DNA from: Rhodospirillales bacterium
Lineage (GTDB): Bacteria; Pseudomonadota; Alphaproteobacteria; Acetobacterales; Acetobacteraceae
Assembly: GCA_028869995.1 (NCBI GenBank)
Contig: JAGWQN010000073.1
Coordinates: forward strand, 40,442 to 104,441
DNA length: 64,000 bases
Direction: 5' to 3'
Shown: in pieces, positions 19,197-28,965 of the stretch
Numbering within the stretch: position 1 is the stretch's first letter
Layout of the letters: every line of letters begins with the position of its first letter
The notes under the pieces: generated by a model
Seen by the model: the letters and a program-made list of their open reading frames with translations, nothing else
Told to the model about the DNA's origin: nothing
Databases searched by the model: none
Position numbers and translations under genes: made by a program

Positions 19197-20006
19197 TTAG
19201 AAGTAGGGCTGTGCCGGGACCGGATAAACCATGTTCATACCAAACCACTTCTTGTAGGTGGCGGGCAGGAAGCCGTCCTTCTCGAGTTGGTAGAGAGCAA
19301 CGTTCACCCAGGATTTCAGCGCGGCGTTGCCGTAGGCGAGGCCGATGCAGTCGTAATCCACCTCGACGTTCTTGTCCGTCATCACACGAAGCTTGGCGGG
19401 ATACTGCTTGGTATAGATGCCCAGGTAGTCCACCACGTCGATGATCGCGTCGCCGCGCCCCTGCTCGAAGGCGCGCACGGCATCCGGGTAGTTGTCGAAC
19501 AGCGTGACCTGCGCGTTCGGCAGGTTCTTTTTGACATAATCGACGGGCGTGGTGCCGCGAACCTCGATGAGCCTCACCTTTTTCGAGTTAAGGTCGGCGA
19601 TCGTCTTGAAGGACGAGTCCGCCTTGACCAGTGCGCTCAGGGCTTCCGTCTGGATAGGCACCGAGAAATCGATGACCTTGGCGCGCGCCGGCGTGCGCGT
19701 CAGGGCGCCCATCATCAGGTCCGCCTTGCCCGTGATCAGGAAGGGGATGCGGTCGGCGGAGTTCACCTGGACGAACTTCACCTTCACGCCGAGCATCTGG
19801 CCGAGCTTGTTGGCGACATCGACATCGAAACCTTGAATCTTGTTCTGGCTATTGAACGATCCGAGAGGGGGGAGGTTCGGATTGATGCCGACGACCAGCG
19901 TCTTGGATGAAAGGATCTGGTCCAGGCTGTGCGCCTGCGCGACTGCTGGCATCGCCAGCAAACACGCAAGGCCGGCGAGGCGGCCCATCCACGTCAGAAG
20001 CTTCAT
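19197..20006 (-). CDS. Polar amino-acid ABC transporter substrate-binding protein
   Basis: Signal peptide; LVVGINPNLPPLGSFNSQNKIQGFDVDVANKLGQMLG (SBP_bac_3). Confidence 0.92.
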   Translation of the reverse strand: MKLLTWMGRLAGLACLLAMPAVAQAHSLDQILSSKTLVVGINPNLPPLGSFNSQNKIQGFDVDVANKLGQMLGVKVKFVQVNSADRIPFLITGKADLMMGALTRTPARAKVIDFSVPIQTEALSALVKADSSFKTIADLNSKKVRLIEVRGTTPVDYVKKNLPNAQVTLFDNYPDAVRAFEQGRGDAIIDVVDYLGIYTKQYPAKLRVMTDKNVEVDYDCIGLAYGNAALKSWVNVALYQLEKDGFLPATYKKWFGMNMVYPVPAQPYF

Positions 20007-20088
20007 GTTTCTCTCCCCCCGTTTTGGATTGCTTCGAGGGGGCGGACGGTATACGAACCGTATGCGCTTTGTCGACAGAAAACTGCCG

Positions 20089-20400
20089 ATGCAAAATCAT
20101 CATCCGCCGCTTGCGAGAATGGGTCTGCGTGGAGCCGGCATCGAAAGAGGAAGGCCGCTGCGGTTCTTTTTCGATGGCACGCCGATCGACGCCTTTGCTG
20201 GTGAGAGCGTGGCGAGCGCGCTGCTCGCGGCCGGCGTGCGCAGCCTTCGAGCGAGTCCGCGCGCCGGCGCGCCGCGCGCGACCTTTTGCTGGATGGGCAT
20301 CTGCCAGGAATGCACCGTGGTCGCCGACGGCGTCAGGCGTCCGGCCTGCCGCACCGAAGTGCGCGATGGCATGATCGTGCTGACCGGCACCGTGCCGTGA
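20089..20400 (+). CDS. (2Fe-2S)-binding small subunit of opine/D-hydroxyproline-type oxidase (HcnA-like)
   Basis: FFFDGTPIDAFAGESVASALLAAGVR...ATFCWMGICQECTVVADGVRRPACRTEV; start trimmed to MQNHHPP. Confidence 0.82.
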   Translation: MQNHHPPLARMGLRGAGIERGRPLRFFFDGTPIDAFAGESVASALLAAGVRSLRASPRAGAPRATFCWMGICQECTVVADGVRRPACRTEVRDGMIVLTGTVP

Positions 20401-21821
20401 GCAGAGAGACCGATGTCGTGGTCGTGGGCGGCGGTCCTGCCGGTGTCGAGGCGGCTCTCGCGGCCGCGGCGCAGGGCCTGCGCGTGACCGTGTTGGACGA
20501 AGCCCCGCAGGCCGGCGGCCAGGTCTATCGCGCACCCCCGCACGCCTTCGGCGGGACGATCCAGCGCGATGCCGACCCGATCGGCGTGGCACTTCGCCAG
20601 CGCCTGGCGGCGAGCTCCGTCGTCACCTGCTTCGAGCATGCCGTATGGTCGGTCTCTCCCGGCTTCCGCGTGGACGCCCTGGCGCCCGATGGCCCCGCTT
20701 CCTGGACGGCGCGGGCCGTCGTCGTCGCCACCGGCGCGCAGGAACGGGTCGTTCCGTTCCCGGGCTGGACACGGCCCGGTGTGATCGGCCTGGCGGGCAC
20801 CACGATCATGCTGAAGTCGCAGGGCATGCTCCCGGGCGAGAGGACGCTGGTCGCCGGCCAGGGGCCGCTGCTGCTGGCGGTTGCGGTGGGCATCCTCAAG
20901 GCCGGGGGCCAGGTGGCCGGTGTCGTTGATCTGGCATCGCCCGCGGACTGGGCCCGCGAGTGGCGCGCGCTGGCCTCTCGGCCCCGGCTCACCGCCCGCG
21001 GGGCGGGGTGGCGCGCCCGGCTGCTGCGCGCGGGTGTGCCGTTCCTGTATCGCCATGCCGTGCAAGCGGTGGAGGAAGTGCCGGGCGGCCTGCGGGTGCT
21101 GCTGACCCGGGTCGACCGGCACGGCGCACCGACGAAAAAAGTGGCGAGGGAATATCTGGTCGATGCGCTGGCGGTCGGCAACGGCCTCACAGCCTCGACG
21201 GACATCACCCGCCTGCTGCGCGCGGCTCATCACTATGATGCGTTGCGCGGAGGGTGGGTGCCGACGCTCGATGCCGAATTCCGCTCGTCGCTGCCGGGTC
21301 TCTACGTGGCCGGTGATGCCGCCGGCCTCGCGGGCGCCGATGCCGCTGTGGCCGACGGCATCCTCACCGGGCTCACCGTGGCGCGCGATCTCGGCGCCAT
21401 GACCGACACGGCCTATCGCGGCGCGATTGGATCCCTCCGCCGGCGTGCCCGCCGCGCGCGTTCCTTCGGCACCGCGATGGCGCGGCTCATGGCCATCCGC
21501 CCCGCTCACGTGGCGGCCATCCCGGCCGAAACGATCGTCTGCCGCTGCGAGGACGTGACACGCGCGGAAATCGACGCCGCCCGAAGCGAGGGGGCGCAGA
21601 CCGCCAACCAGGTCAAGGCCTGGACACGCTGCGGCATGGGTCCATGCCAGGGGCGGATCTGCGGCGACATCGTCGGTGCGTTGCTGGCGGCGGGTGAGGC
21701 GCCGCGCGAGCCGGTCGGCTACTTCACGGGGCGGACACCCTTGCGCCCGCTCCCGCTCAACCTGCTTGCCGGCGATGTGGAATACACCTCGCTCAAGCTG
21801 CCTCCGCCGGCGCCCCTGTGA
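20397..21821 (+). CDS. FAD/NAD-binding oxidoreductase, opine oxidase subunit A / HcnB-like
   Basis: DVVVVGGGPAGVEAALAAAAQGL; C-terminal BFD-like CRCEDVTRAEIDAA...TRCGMGPCQGRICG. GTG start overlapping the upstream stop. Confidence 0.85.
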   Translation: MSRETDVVVVGGGPAGVEAALAAAAQGLRVTVLDEAPQAGGQVYRAPPHAFGGTIQRDADPIGVALRQRLAASSVVTCFEHAVWSVSPGFRVDALAPDGPASWTARAVVVATGAQERVVPFPGWTRPGVIGLAGTTIMLKSQGMLPGERTLVAGQGPLLLAVAVGILKAGGQVAGVVDLASPADWAREWRALASRPRLTARGAGWRARLLRAGVPFLYRHAVQAVEEVPGGLRVLLTRVDRHGAPTKKVAREYLVDALAVGNGLTASTDITRLLRAAHHYDALRGGWVPTLDAEFRSSLPGLYVAGDAAGLAGADAAVADGILTGLTVARDLGAMTDTAYRGAIGSLRRRARRARSFGTAMARLMAIRPAHVAAIPAETIVCRCEDVTRAEIDAARSEGAQTANQVKAWTRCGMGPCQGRICGDIVGALLAAGEAPREPVGYFTGRTPLRPLPLNLLAGDVEYTSLKLPPPAPL

Positions 21822-22969
21822 CGCCGGGGCTTGCGCAGGAGACGGTCGACGTCGACGTCGCCGTGGTCGGTGCGGGCGCGATGGGGGCGACGGTCGCGTT
21901 GCACCTCGCGCGCGGGGGCATGCGGACGGCGCTCGTCGATCGTGGTGAAATCTGCCGCGAGGCATCGGGCGTGAATGCCGGCACCCTCACGCTGCACATG
22001 ACGCGCGCGGCGCTCATCCCCTACGCGATGAAGGGGCGGGAACTCTGGCTCACCACCGAACGATGGCTGGGCATGGACGTGGTCGCGCGGTCGGCGCCGG
22101 GGTTGTCGCTCGCCTTTACGCCGGCCGAGCGCGACATGCTGGAAAAGCGCGCCGAGGCCCGCACGGCGATGGGGGCGCCGATCCGCATCCTGACACCGGC
22201 CGAGGCATGTCGGATCGAGCCGGGCCTGAATGCCTCGCTGCTCGCCGCCGCCTTCTGCGAGCTGGACGGCCATGTGACAGCCTATCTGACCGGACGCGCC
22301 TATCGCCAGGCGCTGCGGGCCGCGGGCGTCGCGATCATCGAGCGGATGGCCGTCGAGCAGATCGACCGCCTCGGGCAGGGCTACAGGGTTCGTGGCGCCC
22401 GGCAGGTGGTCCGGGCACGCCGTGTGGTGCTCGCCGGCGGGGTCTGGCTCGAAACCATGCTCGCCTGGCTCGGCCTGCGCGTGCCGGTCAAGTGCCTGAT
22501 CAACCAGCTCGTGGTAACGGAGCGGATGCGTCCCGTCATGCGCAGCGTCGTCGGCATCGCGAGCGGCCTGCTCTCGCTCAAGCAGTTCGAGAACGGCACG
22601 GTGTTGATCGGCGGCGGCTGGCAGGGTCTCGGCGATCCGGTTCGCGGCGGCGTGCAAGCCGTCCCGGAAAACCTGATCGGGAACATCCAGCTCGCACGAC
22701 ACGCGATACCGGCGCTGGGCGAGACCCGCGTCGTGCGCATCTGGCTCGGCCTCGAGTCCGAAACGGCGGACGCCATGCCGATGATCGGCGCGCTGCCGGG
22801 GCTGGACGAGGCCTACGTGATCGGCTGTGTCCATTCCGGCTATACGAGTGCTCCCTACATGGGGCGCCTCCTCGCCGACCGGATCCTGGGACGCGAGCCC
22901 GAGATGCCCCTGTTCGATCCGACGCGACTGGTCCAGGCCGCTCCCAATGCAGTTGAGGAAATGACGTGA
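21818..22969 (+). CDS. FAD-dependent D-amino-acid/sarcosine oxidase-like subunit (opine oxidase subunit B / HcnC-like)
   Basis: VDVAVVGAGAMGATVALHLARGGMRTALVDRG...ESETADAMPMIGALPGL. Confidence 0.85.
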   Translation: MTPGLAQETVDVDVAVVGAGAMGATVALHLARGGMRTALVDRGEICREASGVNAGTLTLHMTRAALIPYAMKGRELWLTTERWLGMDVVARSAPGLSLAFTPAERDMLEKRAEARTAMGAPIRILTPAEACRIEPGLNASLLAAAFCELDGHVTAYLTGRAYRQALRAAGVAIIERMAVEQIDRLGQGYRVRGARQVVRARRVVLAGGVWLETMLAWLGLRVPVKCLINQLVVTERMRPVMRSVVGIASGLLSLKQFENGTVLIGGGWQGLGDPVRGGVQAVPENLIGNIQLARHAIPALGETRVVRIWLGLESETADAMPMIGALPGLDEAYVIGCVHSGYTSAPYMGRLLADRILGREPEMPLFDPTRLVQAAPNAVEEMT

Positions 22970-23913
22970 TCCCTTCTGGCGAAAATCCGTTCCACGGCAT
23001 CTACGTCGCGACGCTGACGCCCTTTCGCGAGGATGGCGGGATCGACGAAGCCGTGCTCGAGGCGCACTTCGGGCGCTATGCCGGCGTGCCCGGTCTCGCC
23101 GGCATCCTGTGCAACGGCCACGCCGGGGAAAACTTCCTGCTCACGCGTGCCGAACGCAGGCGCGTGGTGGAAATCGCCGCCGCCACCCTCGGAAAGACCC
23201 ATGTCATCGTCTCCGGCGTGGTGACGGAAGCGACCGAGGAGGCCGCCGCGGAGGCACGCGACGCCGCCGCCGCCGGCGCGGATTGCGTGCTCGTCTTTCC
23301 TCCCTTCTCCTGGGCCCTGTCGCAGGACGACCGCATGGCCGTGACGCATCACCGGCGGATCGGCGAGGTCTGCGCCATTCCGCTGATGCTCTATCAGGCG
23401 GGTGTGGCCTCGGCGCTCGCCTATCGGCCCGAGGTCCTCGCACAACTGGCGTGCCTGCCCGGCGTCGTCGGCATCAAGGAGGGCAGTTGGGAGAGCAATG
23501 CCTATGACCGCCATCGCCGCCTGGTGCAGTCGATCGCGCCGCACGTCGCGGTCATGGCGTCGGGCGACGAGCACCTGCTCTCGTGCTTCGTGGCCGGCAG
23601 CGACGGCAGCCTGGTCAGCCTCGCGGTCCTGATGCCCGAGGCCATCGTCGCGCTCGACCAGGCCGTGCGCCGGGGCGACCTGGCTGGGGCTCAAGCCCTG
23701 CACCGCCGCATCCAGCCGCTCGCGAATGCCATCTACGGCGCGGCGCCCGGCTGCCTCGCGACCGCGCGGCTCAAGGCCTGCATGACGCTGACCGGGGCGT
23801 GGCGCAACGGCGCGCCGCGGCCGCCGATCACGCCTCTCCCCGCCAGCGAGCTTGCCCGCCTGCGCGCGGCCCTGGTGCAGGCCGGCGTCATCGGCGACGA
23901 TGGCGGAGCATGA
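22966..23913 (+). CDS. DapA/NAL-family lyase or deaminase
   Basis: Schiff-base Lys in GVVGIKEGS, MLYQAG, ILCNGHAGENFLLTRAER; ATGA overlap with the FAD gene. Confidence 0.88.
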   Translation: MIPSGENPFHGIYVATLTPFREDGGIDEAVLEAHFGRYAGVPGLAGILCNGHAGENFLLTRAERRRVVEIAAATLGKTHVIVSGVVTEATEEAAAEARDAAAAGADCVLVFPPFSWALSQDDRMAVTHHRRIGEVCAIPLMLYQAGVASALAYRPEVLAQLACLPGVVGIKEGSWESNAYDRHRRLVQSIAPHVAVMASGDEHLLSCFVAGSDGSLVSLAVLMPEAIVALDQAVRRGDLAGAQALHRRIQPLANAIYGAAPGCLATARLKACMTLTGAWRNGAPRPPITPLPASELARLRAALVQAGVIGDDGGA

Positions 23914-24605
23914 TGGACATGCAGGCCAGCGCGGAACCAGAGGGAAGCCTTGCGGAACGCGCCTATGACACGCTCAGCCGCCTCGTCCTCACCAGGCAGC
24001 TGCCGAGTGGCAGCCTCATCGTCGAGGGCAGGCTTGCCGATCAGCTGCAGATCTCCCGCACGCCGATACGCGAGGCGATCCTGCGGCTGTCCGCCGAGGG
24101 CCTGCTGGTGAAGCAGGGATCACGCTCCTACGCCGTCAGGCGGGTCGGCTCCGTCGAGTTCTTCCAGGCGCTGAAAGCACGCGAACTCGTCGAGGGGGAG
24201 GCCATCGAGCTGGCCATCGGCCGCGTGGCCCCCGAGCAGATCGCGCAGATGCGCGCCAGGGTGCTCGAGCTCGGCAAGCTGTCCAGGCAGGAGGCGGCGC
24301 ACTGGGACATGGATGACAGCCTTCACCAGCTGTTTCCCAAGGCGATCAACAACGGCGTGATGCTGCGCATGATCCGCGTGCTGCGCGAGACGACACGCCT
24401 GTTCGAGCTGACGAGCCCGACCGGGCGCGTGGCCCGCGATGCGGCGGAACATGTCGGCATCCTCGATGCTTTCCTCGAGGGTCATGCACGGCGCGCGCGC
24501 GCGGCCATGGTCTCGCACCTTCGTAACGTTGCGGAAGAGATGCTGGCGGTCGTGAGCGGACGCGATGCATCGGGACCAAAGGCCAAAAGGAGGCTGGGCG
24601 AATGA
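23910..24605 (+). CDS. GntR-family (FCD) transcriptional regulator
   Basis: RLADQLQISRTPIREAILRLSAEGLLV wHTH; FCD-type C-terminus; ATGA overlap with the DapA-like gene. Confidence 0.92.
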   Translation: MMDMQASAEPEGSLAERAYDTLSRLVLTRQLPSGSLIVEGRLADQLQISRTPIREAILRLSAEGLLVKQGSRSYAVRRVGSVEFFQALKARELVEGEAIELAIGRVAPEQIAQMRARVLELGKLSRQEAAHWDMDDSLHQLFPKAINNGVMLRMIRVLRETTRLFELTSPTGRVARDAAEHVGILDAFLEGHARRARAAMVSHLRNVAEEMLAVVSGRDASGPKAKRRLGE

Positions 24606-26017
24606 GCACGTTTGATCTCGTGATACGTGGCGGCACCGTCGTGACGGCCGCCGATACGTTCGAGGCCGATATCGGCATCGCCGGCGAGCAGATCGCGGCG
24701 GTGGGGCGCGGCCTCGAGGGCAAGCGCGTCGTCGACGCGTCCGGCCGGTTCGTCCTTCCCGGCGGCGTCGACAGTCATTGCCATATCGAGCAGATCGAGG
24801 CCGACGGATCGGTTCACGAGGAAACCTTCGAATCCGCGGCCCGCTCCGCCTTCGCCGGCGGCACCACCACGCTCATTCCCTTCGCGCCGCAGTTCAAGGG
24901 ACAGGCCATTGCGGCCCATGCGGGCGACTATGCCGCCCGGGCCGCGCGCTCGCCGATCGACTACGCCTTGCACCAGATTGTGACGGACCCCACGGACGCC
25001 GTGACCGGCGAGGAACTGCCGGCGATCGTGCGCAACGGTGTCCGCAGCCTCAAGGTCTTCCTGACATACGACCCGTTTTACGTCACCGACGGCGAGTATC
25101 TGCGCGTTCTCGAGGCGGCGAAGCGGCTGGGTGCCATCGTGTGCGTCCACTGCGAGAACTACGACGCGATCAAATGGGGGGCGGACGCGCTGCTGCGCGA
25201 CGGGCGCACCGAGCCCGCGTCGCATGCCCTCTCCCGCCCCAGGGTGGTCGAGCGCGAGGCCACGTATCGTGCCATCGCGCTGGCCGAGCTTGTCGATCAG
25301 CCCGTGCACATCTTCCACGTCTCGTGCGCGGAGGTCGCCGACGAAATCGCGCGCGCGCAGTCGCGCGGGGTCAAGGTCACGGCCGAGACATGCCCGCAAT
25401 ACCTGGTGCTGACGGCCGCCGACATGGCCCGCCCCGGCCGTGAGGGGGCGAAGTTCATGTGCAGCCCGAGCCCGCGCGATGCGGGCGATGCGGAAGGGTT
25501 GTGGCGCGCGATCCGCAACGGAACGCTCGACATTATTTCCTCGGATCATTGCGGGTACAGCTTCGGCGGATCGCGCGGCAAGTGGATCCATGGCCCGGAC
25601 GCCGACTTCACCCGCATCCCGAACGGCATCCCCGGCCTGGCCGCGAGGCTGGCGATCGCGTTCAGTGAGGGCGTGTCGAAAGGCCGTATCGGCATCAACC
25701 GGTTTGTGGCCCTGACCGCGACCACGCCGGCGCGACGCTTCGGCCTCTATCCGCGCAAGGGCAGCATCGCTCCCGGCTTTGATGCGGATCTGGTTTTGTG
25801 GGATCCTGAGCGCGAAGTCACGCTGACGAACGATTTGATGCAGCACGCAATCGATTACACGCCCTACGAAGGGCTCACGGTGAAGGGCTGGCCGACGATG
25901 ACCGTGGCGCGCGGATCCGTGGTCATGGACAATGGCGTGGTGACCGCGAGCCCTGGTGCCGGCCGTTTCCTCGCGGCTTCAGCCGCGGCCGATGCTCCCG
26001 GGCGGCCGCCGCGGTGA
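24602..26017 (+). CDS. Dihydropyrimidinase/D-hydantoinase-family amidohydrolase
   Basis: GGVDSHCHIEQ (HxH), SLKVFLTYDP (carboxylated Lys), VHCEN, IFHVSC, IISSDHCGYS: all metal-ligand motifs retained. Confidence 0.88.
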   Translation: MSTFDLVIRGGTVVTAADTFEADIGIAGEQIAAVGRGLEGKRVVDASGRFVLPGGVDSHCHIEQIEADGSVHEETFESAARSAFAGGTTTLIPFAPQFKGQAIAAHAGDYAARAARSPIDYALHQIVTDPTDAVTGEELPAIVRNGVRSLKVFLTYDPFYVTDGEYLRVLEAAKRLGAIVCVHCENYDAIKWGADALLRDGRTEPASHALSRPRVVEREATYRAIALAELVDQPVHIFHVSCAEVADEIARAQSRGVKVTAETCPQYLVLTAADMARPGREGAKFMCSPSPRDAGDAEGLWRAIRNGTLDIISSDHCGYSFGGSRGKWIHGPDADFTRIPNGIPGLAARLAIAFSEGVSKGRIGINRFVALTATTPARRFGLYPRKGSIAPGFDADLVLWDPEREVTLTNDLMQHAIDYTPYEGLTVKGWPTMTVARGSVVMDNGVVTASPGAGRFLAASAAADAPGRPPR

Positions 26018-26090
26018 TCGCGGTGCGCGGGCCGGTTGACGCGTGGTCTCGCCGATCATTCCGAATCAGAACGCAGTTGCGGAGAACGTC

Positions 26091-26537
26091 ATGAGCCAGT
26101 CGAAAACAACGTCACAGTCCGCGGTCCGCATCGTGGCCGGCCCCTACACGTTCCACGGCCACCTCGAGGAGGAAGCGGCGCCCAAGACCGTCGCGGCTTT
26201 CAGGAAGCATATGCCGTTCAACAGCAAGATCATCCACGTGCGCTGGAGCGGTGAGGCCGTGTGGATGCCGTTGGGCGACCTGGATTTCGGCGTCGGGTTC
26301 GAGAACAACACCTGCTATCCGTCGCCAGGTCAGCTCCTTCTCTATCCCGGTGGCGTCAGCGAGACGGAGCTGCTGCTCGCGTATGGCAATGTCAGCTTCG
26401 CCTCCAAGGCGGGCCCGCTCTCGGGCAACCATTTCCTCACCCTCACCGAGGGATTGGAGAACATCTACAAGCTCGGCCGCAAGGTGCTGCTCGAGGGACA
26501 GCACGACATCCTGATCGAGCTCGCCAGCCGGGGCTGA
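26091..26537 (+). CDS. DUF3830-type (cyclophilin-like) protein
   Basis: TVAAFRKHMPFNSKIIHVRWSGEAVWMPLGD...ENNTCYPSPGQLLLYPGG. Confidence 0.75.
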   Translation: MSQSKTTSQSAVRIVAGPYTFHGHLEEEAAPKTVAAFRKHMPFNSKIIHVRWSGEAVWMPLGDLDFGVGFENNTCYPSPGQLLLYPGGVSETELLLAYGNVSFASKAGPLSGNHFLTLTEGLENIYKLGRKVLLEGQHDILIELASRG

Positions 26538-26889
26538 TCGCGCCGGGCACGGCCCGGCCGGGTGCGCGGCCGGCGAACGACGAGGCGCGGATGGAGGTGC
26601 GAATTCCACGCGGCCGAAGCTCAGGGCCGGAGGATGCGTCGGCGGTGGTGATGGTCCTGTGCGCGGCCCGCTCCGCCGTCGTCACCGGCGCCGCATCCAG
26701 GTCGGTCGGCGCCGCCGCGAGCCCGGCTGTCGACACATTCAGGCGGCCGCCAATGCCCCCTGGGCCGACCCCGATTCGATCCCGCAACGTCGTGGTCGCC
26801 GGCTTGCCGGCTTTCCGCAAAGCCGCATATACTTTTTCTTGCGCCTCCAACGTTGCGGCGCGCCACGGGGAAACACAAGACCAGCCAGG

Positions 26890-27429
26890 ATGACCGGAAC
26901 GCCGACACGCAGGGACCGGGCACACCGCGCCGATCGCGAGCATCTCCTCTTCCTCGTTCTGTTGCTCGCGTTCGTGGCCTGGTACCTGTGGACCGCCACC
27001 GCCGCATCCCCGACCTTCAGCAATCTTATCCTGATCGCCCCCGTCGGCGCCGTCGCGATCGGCCTGCTGCTCTTCATCGCGCTCGTCGAGATCGCCGGCC
27101 GCCGCGCCGCGCCGGCGGCAGGCACGCCCACGCGAACCGGGGAGCCGGCGGCCACGCCGGCGGGGCGCTTCCGCACCGCCTCGATCGGCACGGTGCTCAC
27201 GCTGATGGCGCTGTTCGCCGCCTTCGTCGTGGCCATGCCTTATGTCGGCTTCGACATCGCCACGTTCGGCTTCACGCTCGCGACGCTGTGGCTGCTCGGC
27301 GAGCGTCGCGTGGGCTTCTCGCTCGCCATCGCGCTGGGGACCGCGACGGCGGTCAGCATCGCGGCGCTGACGCTGCTGACATTCCCGGTGCCGCTCGGCA
27401 TCGCGCGGCTGCTATGGAGCCGGCTGTGA
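26890..27429 (+). CDS. tctB: Tripartite tricarboxylate transporter small permease, TctB family
   Basis: Four TM segments, PYVGFDIATFGFTLATLWLLGERR; directly upstream of tctA. Confidence 0.82.
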   Translation: MTGTPTRRDRAHRADREHLLFLVLLLAFVAWYLWTATAASPTFSNLILIAPVGAVAIGLLLFIALVEIAGRRAAPAAGTPTRTGEPAATPAGRFRTASIGTVLTLMALFAAFVVAMPYVGFDIATFGFTLATLWLLGERRVGFSLAIALGTATAVSIAALTLLTFPVPLGIARLLWSRL

Positions 27430-28946
27430 TCGACGTGCATGCCCTGATGTCGGCGCTGCAACTGCTGGGAAGCTCCTACACCGCCTGGCTGCTGACGATC
27501 CCCGGTCTCGCGCTCGGCATGCTGGGCGGCGCCATTCCCGGCGTTTCCTCCGCCCTCATCCTCGCCATCGTCCTGCCGGCGACGCTGTGGATGAACCTGA
27601 TGTCGTCGCTGATCTTCATGACGGCGATCTACACCGGCTCGGCGTTCGGCGTGGCCATCCCGGCGATCCTGATGGGCGTGCCCGGTTCGCCCGCCGCCGT
27701 CGCCACCTCGTTCGACGGCTACCCGATGACGCAGCGCGGCGAGCACAACCTCGCCCTCGGCCTCGCTCTCGCGGCCTCGACGCTGGGCCACATGGGCGCC
27801 TACCTGATCCTGTTCTTCGGCATCGGTGTGATCTCGCACGCCGTGCTCCGGCTCGGCCCGCTCGAGATGCTGCTGCTGATGCTGTGGGGGCTAACGCTGA
27901 TCGCCGCGCTGCGCGGGCGCTATGTCTCGCGCAGCCTGGTCTCCGGCCTGATCGGCATCCTCATCGCCACCATCGGGCTCAGTCCGCGCGATGTAATCCG
28001 CGGCACCTTCAACCTGCCGCAACTGCTCGACGGCGTGCCCGTGGTCCCGGCGATGATCGGGCTGTTCGCGGCGAGCGAGTTGTTCAACCTCGCCGGCACC
28101 AGCTACCTCGTGGAGCGATCGGACCTGCGCACCGTCAACGTGCGCAAGATGGCCGAAGGCATCCGCCTGGCGCTGCGCCACCCGGTGGTCATCCTGCGCG
28201 GCCTGGTGATCGGCGCGACGGTCGGCGGGCTGCCCGGCGTCGGCGCCGCGGTCTGCAACCTCGTCTCCTACGCCGAGACCAGGCGCGGCGACGCCCATCC
28301 CGAAAGCTTCGGCAAGGGCAACCCGAAGGGCGTGATCGCGGCCGAGGCCGGCAACGCGAGTTCGGAGGCGGGGTCGATGGCCACGCTCCTCGCGCTCGGC
28401 ATTCCGGGCGGCGCATCCTCGGCGGTGATGCTGGCGGCGCTGTCGCTGCACAACGTCACCAGCGGGCCGCAATTCCTCGATGCATCGAAGGACATCGTCT
28501 ACGCCATCATCCTCAACAACCTGGCGCAGGGCGCGATCATGCTGGTCCTCGGCATCGGCCTCATCGGCCTGATGGCGAACGTGATCCGCATTCCCGTCCG
28601 CGTGCTGATTCCGCTCATCCTGGTGCTGGCGACGTTCGGCTCCTACGGCCTGTCCGGCGACATGGCCGGGCCCCTCACGATGGTCGTGTTCGGCTTTTTG
28701 GGCTGGTTCATGCAGCGCCACGAATACTCGGTGCCGGCCTGCGTGGTCGGCCTCATCCTCGGCGGCAAGGTCGAGGTGAACCTGCTGCAGACCTACCAGA
28801 TCAGCGGCGGCGAGCTCGGCTACATCGCCGGCCGGCCGATCGCGCTGGTGCTGCTGGTACTGCTGCTGTTCTCGCTGTTCGGCAAGCCGTTGCTGCGCTG
28901 GCGGCGGCGCCGGCTGGGCGTGGCGGCGACCACGACGACATCATGA
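27414..28946 (+). CDS. tctA: Tripartite tricarboxylate transporter large permease TctA
   Basis: GAIPGVSSALILAIVLPAT, GSAFGVAIPAILMGVPGSPAAVATSFDGYPM, ALGIPGGASSAVML. Confidence 0.93.
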   Translation: MEPAVIDVHALMSALQLLGSSYTAWLLTIPGLALGMLGGAIPGVSSALILAIVLPATLWMNLMSSLIFMTAIYTGSAFGVAIPAILMGVPGSPAAVATSFDGYPMTQRGEHNLALGLALAASTLGHMGAYLILFFGIGVISHAVLRLGPLEMLLLMLWGLTLIAALRGRYVSRSLVSGLIGILIATIGLSPRDVIRGTFNLPQLLDGVPVVPAMIGLFAASELFNLAGTSYLVERSDLRTVNVRKMAEGIRLALRHPVVILRGLVIGATVGGLPGVGAAVCNLVSYAETRRGDAHPESFGKGNPKGVIAAEAGNASSEAGSMATLLALGIPGGASSAVMLAALSLHNVTSGPQFLDASKDIVYAIILNNLAQGAIMLVLGIGLIGLMANVIRIPVRVLIPLILVLATFGSYGLSGDMAGPLTMVVFGFLGWFMQRHEYSVPACVVGLILGGKVEVNLLQTYQISGGELGYIAGRPIALVLLVLLLFSLFGKPLLRWRRRRLGVAATTTTS

Positions 28947-28965
28947 AGAAAAGGAAGACGCACCC

